64,000 nucleotides of DNA from Streptomyces pilosus (GTDB taxonomy: Bacteria; Actinomycetota; Actinomycetes; Streptomycetales; Streptomycetaceae): assembly GCF_014649835.1 (NCBI RefSeq), contig NZ_BMTU01000005.1, positions 434,001 to 498,000 on the forward strand. The letters run 5' to 3'. Positions 52,098 through 58,555 of the stretch are shown piece by piece. The position numbers and the translations under genes are program-made. The first letter of the stretch is position 1; each line of letters opens with the position of its first letter. A model generated the notes under the pieces. The model made no database searches. It was given only the letters and a program-made list of their open reading frames with translations, and was not told the DNA's origin.

Positions 52098-53282
52098 TCA
52101 GGCCGGGTGCGAGGTGCCCCGCACGGCAGTGGCGGGTCTCGTGGCGGCCAGGAGGAGGGTCACGGCGGTCGACGCCGCCGCCAGGGCCGTCATCGTGGTC
52201 GCGGGTGAGGTGAGCTGGGCGAGGCCGCCCGCCAGAACCGCGCTCACGCCCTGCATGGTGAGCATGCCGGAGGAGTGCAGGCCGAGGGCGTGGCCCGAGA
52301 GGTCCGGCGGGGTGAGGGCCATCAGCCGCTCCTGCTGGACCAGGCTCGCCCCGAAGCCGGCGGAGGCCATGGCGACCAGGACGGCGGTCACGGCGAGGGG
52401 CGGGTGCAGGACGAGGAGGAGGTAGGGCGTGGCGAGGAGCAGCAGGAGCGGGGTGGTCAGCCGCCGGCGGCGGACCGGTGGGACCAGGCGGCCGACCGTC
52501 ACGTCGCCGGCCAGCATGCCCGCGGCCGCGCAGGCGAACAGGACGCCGGCGGAGTCGGGGGCGTGGGAGACGTAGAGGGACTCGCAGCCGACGATCAGGC
52601 CGTTGGGGATCCACAGGCCGAGGTAGACGTGGCGGCGGGCCGGGGACGCCCAGAGCCGGGCGTTGGCGAGCCGGGTGGCCCGTACGGAGGGGCGGCCGGT
52701 GGCGCGCGGGGGGCGGCGGGTCAGGCCGAGGCGGGCGACGAGCGCCGCCGTGCCGTACAGGGACGCCGCGAGGAGCAGCGTGGCGCGCGGGGAGAGGAGG
52801 GCGAGCAGGAGCCCGCCCGTCGCGTAGCCGGTGATCTGCGTGAGGCCGTGCATCACGCTGAAGACGGAACGGCCCAGGAGGTAGCCGTCCCGGGGGAGGA
52901 TCTCGTTCAGCAGGCCCCAGCCGACTCCCCCGCCCACCGAGGCCACCAGTCCTTGGAGGAGGAGGACGGCGAAGACCGCGGGGAGGGGGAGGCCGGGCAG
53001 GGCCAGGAGGGCCGTGGCCGCCGCGAAGGCCAGTGCCGTGCCCGCGGTGGCGGCCCGGGGCGGGAGGCGGTCGGCGGCGGACATCAGGAGCGTCGCGCCG
53101 AGGACGTGGGCGAGGGACGGGCCGAACATGCTGAGGGCGGTCAGCAGGGGTGAGGCGGTCTCCCGGTGGACGAGGGTGGCCAGGGCCAGGCCGCTCGCCG
53201 TACGAGCCAGGGTCTGGGCGGAGGCGGCGAGGAAGAGCGGAGTGAACTCCGGTGTGCGGAAGAGGTCCCGGTAGCTGCGCAT
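52098..53282 (-). CDS. MFS transporter
   Basis: A 394-residue protein with about twelve membrane helices; the cytoplasmic loop 'GLTRRPPRATGRPSVRATRLANARLWASPARRH' divides the two halves. Layout and sequence fit the drug-export branch of the major facilitator superfamily. It is divergent from an ArsR-type gene with a palindromic operator in between, so it is probably induced by a ligand of that regulator. Confidence 0.88.
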   Translation of the reverse strand: MRSYRDLFRTPEFTPLFLAASAQTLARTASGLALATLVHRETASPLLTALSMFGPSLAHVLGATLLMSAADRLPPRAATAGTALAFAAATALLALPGLPLPAVFAVLLLQGLVASVGGGVGWGLLNEILPRDGYLLGRSVFSVMHGLTQITGYATGGLLLALLSPRATLLLAASLYGTAALVARLGLTRRPPRATGRPSVRATRLANARLWASPARRHVYLGLWIPNGLIVGCESLYVSHAPDSAGVLFACAAAGMLAGDVTVGRLVPPVRRRRLTTPLLLLLATPYLLLVLHPPLAVTAVLVAMASAGFGASLVQQERLMALTPPDLSGHALGLHSSGMLTMQGVSAVLAGGLAQLTSPATTMTALAAASTAVTLLLAATRPATAVRGTSHPA

Positions 53283-53319
53283 GCGCGGAGTCTGGGGAGG
53301 GCGCCGGTGCGGCCGTTAT

Positions 53320-53341
53320 CGTTTCGCGCCGGTGCGAAACG
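53320..53341. promoter_or_regulatory. Palindromic operator between MFS and ArsR genes
   Basis: CGTTTCGC-GCCGGT-GCGAAACG: perfect 8-bp arms, 22 bp overall, 38 bp before the MFS start and 23 bp before the ArsR start. GTTATC (53315-53320) is a possible -10 touching it. The placement suits autorepression and control of the exporter. Confidence 0.7.
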
Positions 53342-53363
53342 TCGGCGGGGAGGGGGACCGTTC

Positions 53364-54377
53364 GTGGGGTGGTGGCGGATCAGTGCGGACACGCTCGCCG
53401 GGAGCCGCTTCGTGCTCTCGCCGCTCGCGGAGACCGCCGCGGCGCTGCGGCTGCTGCACACGGCGCGGGCCGCGCACCCGGGCGAGCGGGCCTGGCTCGG
53501 GACCCATCTGCCCGCCTACCGCGCCCTGTCGGCCGCCGATCCGGTGACGGCGCTGCTCGTGCCGTCGGCGTTCGGCACGGTGTGGATCGCGGACTTCCTG
53601 ACCGTCACCCCGCGGGGCGGCGAGAGCTTCGAGGAGGAGGTCGAGCGGGTGCGGGCGGTCCCGGCCGCCGCCGCCCGCACGCAGCTGCGGAGGGCGGTGG
53701 GCGGCCCGCTGCCCGCCCTCCTGGACCGCGACGACCTGGCGGACCGCGCCGCCGGCGTCCTCACCCACGTCTGGGAGGACGCCGTACGCCCGTACTGGGG
53801 GCGGCGCCGGCGGGTCCTGGAGGCCGACGTGGTGGCCCGCACGGCGCAGGTCGCGCGGGGCGGCTGGGCGGCGGCGCTGGACGCGCTGCGGCCGGGGACG
53901 CGCTGGCTGGGCGGCGACCGGCTCCAGGTGAACGGGCACGAGCTGCCCCCGCGCGAGATCTCGGGGGCCGAGCTGCTGTTCGTGCCGGTGACCGCGCAGC
54001 GGACGGGCTGGGTGTCGTGGGAGGGGACGCGCCGGTACGCGCTGGTGTACCCGTGCGCGGGGGCGCTGGCCGGTGACCGCGGCCGGGAGCCCGTGCCGGC
54101 GGCCCTGGGCGCGCTGCTCGGGGGTGCGCGGGCCCGGGTGCTGATGCTGCTGGGTTCCCCGATGAGCACCAGCCAGCTCGTCGCCGTGACCGGGCAGGGG
54201 CTGGGCTCGGTCGGCCGGCACCTGCGGGTGCTGCGGGAGGCGGGCCTGGTGGAGCGGGCGGGCCGTACGGGCCGGTCCGTGCTGTACGTGCGGACGGCGG
54301 CCGGGGAGGTCCTCGCCGAGGCGGGGCGCGGGGCGGGCGCGGGTGCGCCGTCCGCCGGGGCTAGGGTCGGCTCATGA
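53364..54377 (+). CDS. ArsR-type winged-helix regulator with DUF5937 domain
   Basis: A 337-residue protein with a large N-terminal domain (1-240; 'RFVLSPLAETAAALRLLHTARAAHPGERAWL', DUF5937-like) and a C-terminal winged helix ('ALLGGARARVLMLLGSPMSTSQLVAVTGQGLGSVGRHLRVLREAGLVERAG', about 250-300). It lacks the Cys clusters of metal-sensing ArsR proteins, so a small-molecule ligand is likely. GTG start with GGAGGGGG. Its stop overlaps the glutathione peroxidase start (ATGA). Confidence 0.88.
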   Translation: MGWWRISADTLAGSRFVLSPLAETAAALRLLHTARAAHPGERAWLGTHLPAYRALSAADPVTALLVPSAFGTVWIADFLTVTPRGGESFEEEVERVRAVPAAAARTQLRRAVGGPLPALLDRDDLADRAAGVLTHVWEDAVRPYWGRRRRVLEADVVARTAQVARGGWAAALDALRPGTRWLGGDRLQVNGHELPPREISGAELLFVPVTAQRTGWVSWEGTRRYALVYPCAGALAGDRGREPVPAALGALLGGARARVLMLLGSPMSTSQLVAVTGQGLGSVGRHLRVLREAGLVERAGRTGRSVLYVRTAAGEVLAEAGRGAGAGAPSAGARVGS

Positions 54378-54883
54378 CGACTGCAGAGAACAACGGCACC
54401 TCCCCCCTCGATGTCGGAATCGGCGCCCTGAACGGCGGTCCCGCGGACCTCGCCCAGTACGCGGGCCGGGCCGTGCTCGTGGTGAACGTGGCCTCCAAGT
54501 GCGGCCTGACCCCGCAGTACGCGGGGCTGGAGCGGCTGCACGAGCGGTACGCGGAGCGGGGTTTCACCGTGCTCGGCGTGCCCTGCAACCAGTTCCTCGG
54601 GCAGGAGCCGGGCAGTGCGGAGGAGATCGCCGAATTCTGCTCGGCGACGTACGGGGTGACGTTCCCGATGACCGAGAAGGTCGAGGTCAACGGGGAGGGG
54701 CGGCACGCGCTGTACGAGCGGCTGGTCGGTGTCGCCGACGGTGAGGGGCACAGCGGGGACGTCCGCTGGAACTTCGAGAAGTTCCTGATCGGGCGGGACG
54801 GCGAGGTCGTCGCCCGTTTCTCGCCGCAGACCGAGCCGGAGTCGGCGGAACTGGTGGCGGCCGTGGAGAAGGCGATCGGCTGA
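54374..54883 (+). CDS. Glutathione peroxidase family protein (Cys type)
   Basis: A 169-residue thiol peroxidase. Peroxidatic C43 ('ASKCGLT'), Q77 ('FLGQEPG'), and W132 and N133 ('RWNFEKFL') make the usual tetrad. C71 and the resolving-type C89 ('EFCSATYGV') mark the cysteine type that is reduced by thioredoxin, not glutathione; actinobacteria lack glutathione. It is translationally coupled to the ArsR-type gene. Confidence 0.94.
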   Translation: MTTAENNGTSPLDVGIGALNGGPADLAQYAGRAVLVVNVASKCGLTPQYAGLERLHERYAERGFTVLGVPCNQFLGQEPGSAEEIAEFCSATYGVTFPMTEKVEVNGEGRHALYERLVGVADGEGHSGDVRWNFEKFLIGRDGEVVARFSPQTEPESAELVAAVEKAIG

Positions 54884-54918
54884 CGGCGCCGGGCCGACGG
54901 CGCTCGGCTGAGCGTCGA

Positions 54919-54937
54919 CCTTGCCCCTAGGGCAGGG
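54919..54937 (+). promoter_or_regulatory. MerR-type operator of the downstream regulator
   Basis: TTGCCC (54921-54926) serves as -35 and begins a dyad TGCCC-CTA-GGGCA (54922-54934). Dyads placed in the spacer are typical of MerR-regulated promoters. It lies 55 bp before the start of the MerR gene. Confidence 0.5.
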
Positions 54938-54991
54938 TGGAGCGTCTGCGTCACCGGGCGGATCGGCCGCCCGGTGACGGAGGATGTCGGC

Positions 54992-55849
54992 GTGGACGAG
55001 GAACTGCTCGCCATCGGGGCGTTCGCGGCGCGGGCACGGCTGTCGGCCAAGGCCCTGCGGCTGTACGACCGGCTGGGGCTGCTGGCCCCGGCACGGGTCG
55101 ACGGTGACACCGGTTACCGGTTCTACCGGGCGGACCAGGTCGAACGGGCCCGGCTGGTGGCGCTGTTGCGGCAGCTCGACATGCCGCTGGCGCGGATCGC
55201 CGAGGTCGTCGACGCGGACGACGCCGCGGCCGGGGCCGAACGGCTCGCCGCCTACTGGGCGGACGTCGAGGCGCGGCACGCCCGGCAGCGGACGCTCGCC
55301 GAGTACCTCCGTGGACGGTTGTCGGGGAGGAGCTCCGAGATGTACGGAACGTTCACGGTCGAGACGGTCGAGGTGCCCGCGCAGGTGCTGATCACCGAGT
55401 CGCGGCACCTCCTCGCGGAGGAGCTGCCGTCGTGGATCGGGGCGGCGCTGGGCCGGCTGGAGGCGGCGGCCGGGGAGTGCGGGGGCGTGGCCGGGGTGCC
55501 GTTCGTGGCGTACCACGCCGAGGTGTCGACGGAAAGCGACGGTCCCGCGGAAGCGTGCGTGCCGGTCGCCGACGAGGCGGCGGCACGTGCCTGGGCCGCC
55601 GGTGCGGGCCGGGCCCGGGGGACGACGGTGCGGGTGGAGCCGGCGCTGCGGCTGGCCCGCACCCGGATCACCAAGGCGCAGGTGGCGCATCCGCAGATCC
55701 TGGCCGCGTTCGAGGCGGTGGAGCGGTGGATGGAGGGCCGGGGGCTGACGCCGACGGGCCCGTGCCGTGAGGTGTACTTCGCGGACTGGGAGGCCGCGGG
55801 GCCGCAGGACCCGGTGTGCGACGTGGCGTTCCCGGTGTCTCTCCGGTAG
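54992..55849 (+). CDS. MerR regulator with GyrI-like effector domain
   Basis: A 285-residue protein: MerR winged helix ('FAARARLSAKALRLYDRLGLLAPARVDGDTGYRFYRADQVERARLVALLRQLDMPLARI', about 6-65), a linker helix, then a GyrI-like small-molecule domain (about 120-285, 'VETVEVPAQVLITESRHL' to 'DVAFPVSLR'). This is the BmrR-like multidrug-sensor layout. The GTG at 54992 is chosen because GGAGG lies eight bases before it; a GTG six codons earlier is possible. Confidence 0.88.
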   Translation: MDEELLAIGAFAARARLSAKALRLYDRLGLLAPARVDGDTGYRFYRADQVERARLVALLRQLDMPLARIAEVVDADDAAAGAERLAAYWADVEARHARQRTLAEYLRGRLSGRSSEMYGTFTVETVEVPAQVLITESRHLLAEELPSWIGAALGRLEAAAGECGGVAGVPFVAYHAEVSTESDGPAEACVPVADEAAARAWAAGAGRARGTTVRVEPALRLARTRITKAQVAHPQILAAFEAVERWMEGRGLTPTGPCREVYFADWEAAGPQDPVCDVAFPVSLR

Positions 55850-55999
55850 GCCCGGCCGCGGGTCGTGGGGTGCGGCCGGTGGCCCCCTCGGCGGCCCTGT
55901 GCGGGCCGGCCCGAGGAGCACCGGCCGAGCCCTCTCGGCGAGGACGGCGGACAGGTCGAGAGGGCTCCGTGGTGGTGCCGGCGCCGGGCGCCGGTGCCG

Positions 56000-56191
56000 T
56001 CAGCCCTTGACCGTGGCCACGAAGGCGCTCCACGCGTCCGCGGGGAAGGCCAGCTTGGGGCCCTCGGGGACCTTGGTGTCCCCGAGCTCCAGCGCCGCGT
56101 CGGTGGTCGACCTGACCATCACGCAGGCGCCGTTGTTGTTGGTGTAGGAGGACGTCGTCCACGTTTCCGTGGCGCCCAGACGAATTGCCAT
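56000..56191 (-). CDS. DUF397 domain protein
   Basis: A 63-residue acidic protein: 'WTTSSYTNNNGACVMVRST' and 'GDTKVPEGPKLAFPADAWSAFVATVKG' are the DUF397 signature. Such genes usually sit by an XRE-DUF5753 regulator and are thought to counteract it, as in the WhiJ/AbaA-type families. GGAG is found four bases before the ATG. The cognate-type regulator is immediately upstream on the same strand. Confidence 0.93.
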   Translation of the reverse strand: MAIRLGATETWTTSSYTNNNGACVMVRSTTDAALELGDTKVPEGPKLAFPADAWSAFVATVKG

Positions 56192-56352
56192 GTTCGCTCC
56201 GTAGCCAGATGCTGAGTTGCTGTCACCGACCTGCGCATTCCGGCAAGGACCCGCAGAACGGATTGCGCCAACCCCGACTGGTGGCTGGCGTGATCGACGC
56301 TACTCGCCCGCATCGGGCGTCGGACCGGTCGTTCACTCGTCTGGATGGCATA

Positions 56353-56371
56353 TTCCAGGTGGTACTTCCAG
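56353..56371 (-). promoter_or_regulatory. Direct repeats in the DUF397 promoter region
   Basis: TTCCAG at 56353-56358 and 56366-56371 (13-bp period; CTGGAA on the minus strand), within the 227-bp gap between the XRE gene and the DUF397 gene. A candidate site for the XRE protein; nothing else stands out in the gap. Confidence 0.35.
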
Positions 56372-56418
56372 TCAGGGATGCCAGCGGTGTAAGGTCCCGC
56401 CCCACACCTGACCCCGCC

Positions 56419-57276
56419 TCAGCGCGCGTAGTCCTTCGCGAGGCGTTCCACCAGTTGACGGGACTGTTCCACGTTCAGCGACTGCGCCCGCAGGTGCTCG
56501 TACATCACCGTGTACTTCTGCACGTCGTGCGGCTTCTCCAGGTACAGGTCGCTGGTGACGCCCTCGATGTAGACCACGCTGGAATCGGCCGCGTCGGCGA
56601 ACTCCAGGATCGAGTACTGGCCGTTGATCCCGGCGTGCGCGCCGACCTCGAACGGCAGCACCTGCACGGTGATGTGCGGCAGCTGGCTCAGCTCCATCAC
56701 GTGCTCGAGCTGTTCCCGCATCACCTGGCGGCTGCCGACCACCCGGTGCAGGGACGCCTCGTCGAGCACCACCCACAGCCGCAGCGGGTCGGTGTCGGCG
56801 GTGATCCGGCTCTGCCAGCGCAGCCGTACCTCGACCCGCCGGTCGTTCTCCTGCTCGGTCGACTCGGGCGAGCCGCCCTGGACGATCGCCTCCGCGTAGG
56901 CGCGGGTCTGCAGCAGACCGGTGATGATCTGCGGTTCGTAGACCCGCAGCGACTCCGCGTCGGTCTCCAGACCGATGTAGACGCTGTAGGGGATGTCGCC
57001 GAAGGCGTGCCACCAGCCCTGCTGGCGGGAGTCCTTGGCCATCTGCATCAGCGACTCGACGATCCGGCTGTCCTCGACCTCGTACACCCCGCACAGGTCG
57101 CGCACGTCGCGCTGGCTGATGCTGCGCCGGCCGTTCTCCAGGCGGCTGATCTTCGACTGCGAGACCAGCAGCCGCTCGGCCACCTCCTCGGCCGTCATGC
57201 CCTTGAGCTCACGGAGCCTGCGCAGCTCCTGGCCGAGCCGGCGCCGCCTGACGGTGGGATTGACATTGGACGCCAC
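56419..57276 (-). CDS. XRE-family regulator with DUF5753 domain
   Basis: A 285-residue protein: N-terminal helix-turn-helix ('LGQELRRLRELKGMTAEEVAERLLVSQSKISRLENGRRSISQRDV', about 14-58) and DUF5753 (about 100-280; 'LRVYEPQIITGLLQTRAYAEAIV', 'LPFEVGAHAGINGQYSILEF'). This is the developmental-regulator type paired with DUF397 in Streptomyces. The GTG at 57276 has GGAGGTG nine bases upstream. A palindrome sits 47-64 bp upstream of the start. Confidence 0.93.
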   Translation of the reverse strand: MASNVNPTVRRRRLGQELRRLRELKGMTAEEVAERLLVSQSKISRLENGRRSISQRDVRDLCGVYEVEDSRIVESLMQMAKDSRQQGWWHAFGDIPYSVYIGLETDAESLRVYEPQIITGLLQTRAYAEAIVQGGSPESTEQENDRRVEVRLRWQSRITADTDPLRLWVVLDEASLHRVVGSRQVMREQLEHVMELSQLPHITVQVLPFEVGAHAGINGQYSILEFADAADSSVVYIEGVTSDLYLEKPHDVQKYTVMYEHLRAQSLNVEQSRQLVERLAKDYAR

Positions 57277-57322
57277 GGGACGTGCACCTCCGGCTGTGTG
57301 CCTCGTACTTACCACTTTGCGT

Positions 57323-57340
57323 GTCTGCTGATGAGCAGAC
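57323..57340. promoter_or_regulatory. Palindromic operator upstream of the XRE gene
   Basis: GTCTGCT-GATG-AGCAGAC, perfect 7-bp arms, 47 bp before the start. Likely autoregulatory. Confidence 0.5.
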
Positions 57341-57440
57341 TGCCACCAAGGCGCTTCCTACCGCTGGGAAACGGTGGATATACGACGAGTACACGCCACC
57401 GGGCTTCCCGGTGGCGGGAGTTGGACCGGCCGGGGGCACG

Positions 57441-57484
57441 CCGAGCGGGGCGGAGAACGCCGGTGCGTTCTCCGCCCCGCTCGG
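57441..57484 (-). terminator. 20-bp stem terminator downstream of the GPP34-type gene
   Basis: A perfect 20-bp stem (57441-57460 with 57465-57484) and a 4-nt CGGT loop, between the GPP34-type gene (stop at 57562) and the XRE promoter. The strongest hairpin in the window; it insulates the two transcription units. Confidence 0.85.
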
Positions 57485-57561
57485 ACAGCGGCTCCCGTGA
57501 CCGGGTCTGCGGTGCCTCGGATCCGTGGTCGCCGTGCCGTTCGGCCCTGGGGACGTACGAC

Positions 57562-58317
57562 TCAGTGGGCCACGGCGCGTGCCATGGATCCTCGGTGCGG
57601 TTGCGCCGGAACGCCTCGGGCGGGCTCCGGTGCGCCCCTGCCGCCGGCGGGGGCCTGCCGGCCCGCCGGTGCGGAGCTGCGGCGCGGCTGGGCCGCGGCG
57701 CCGTTCTGGACGTCCATCACCGCGTGCGCGACGAGTCCGCCCATCGGGTCGTGCCGGATCAGGTCCCGCAACCGGGAGCGCGAGGAGCGTCCCTCGTTCC
57801 CCGGGTACAGGTGCTTGCCGAGGCCGACCGCGTGCGCCAGTGCGGCGAGCGCCGCGGTCCGCGGGTCCGGCGGGACGCCGGTGCGGATCGCGGAGTCCAG
57901 CCGGGCCCTGATCTCCCGGCTGATCTCGGTGTCCGTCGCCTGGTAGCGAGTCGTCGGCAGCACCCCGCACATCTGTCCGGCCACGGCGTGCACCATGCCG
58001 CACCGCTCCAGATGCGAGAGGTAGGTCTGGCGGAGCCCGAGTCGCGGCCCGCCGATCCAGTGGACCGCCCGTACCGGAGCGCCGCGCCTTCGCAGCAACT
58101 CCAGCGCGCAGTCCAGTGTTGGGTCTCCAGTCGGCCGTGGCACCACCACGGCGATACGATCCCCGTCTGGGGCTATCCGTCCGGCCAGCGCCAGCTCCAC
58201 TAGCTGCGCTCCGGCCAGACCGAGGTCGAGCGACTGCGGCTGCGCAGTGGTACCCGTGGTCGGGTCCAGTGCCAGCAGCAGAAGCTCCTCCGGAAGTGTT
58301 CTGCGGCTCCTGCCCAT
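57562..58317 (-). CDS. GOLPH3/GPP34 (Vps74-like) family protein
   Basis: A 251-residue protein whose first 200 residues match the GPP34 family: 'LPEELLLLALDPTTGTTAQPQSLDLGLAGAQLVELALAGRIAPDGDRIAVVV' followed by 'LRQTYLSHLERCGMVH'. In eukaryotes GOLPH3 binds phosphatidylinositol-4-phosphate and Golgi glycosyltransferases; in bacteria the role is unknown. The C-terminal 45 residues are a Pro/Arg/Ala-rich tail. GGGGAGG precedes the ATG. Confidence 0.88.
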   Translation of the reverse strand: MGRSRRTLPEELLLLALDPTTGTTAQPQSLDLGLAGAQLVELALAGRIAPDGDRIAVVVPRPTGDPTLDCALELLRRRGAPVRAVHWIGGPRLGLRQTYLSHLERCGMVHAVAGQMCGVLPTTRYQATDTEISREIRARLDSAIRTGVPPDPRTAALAALAHAVGLGKHLYPGNEGRSSRSRLRDLIRHDPMGGLVAHAVMDVQNGAAAQPRRSSAPAGRQAPAGGRGAPEPARGVPAQPHRGSMARAVAH

Positions 58318-58555
58318 CCATGCCTCCCCGCGTGGATGTCTGACAGGGTGACCCCTCTCACATTGGTCTGTCGAGGGCGCGTGACCGGTTCGTAAGGGAA
58401 CCGGTAGCTATGTCGTTCTCGTCTACCACGTGGGGTAAGCCCGCACACAGGACACTGGTACATGGTTCGGACAGCGCCGCGGAGCGTTGTCGCGGGCGGG
58501 CGGTACACGGTTCGGATGGCGCACGCGGGGCGTGCGGCGCATGGAGGAGGCATCG

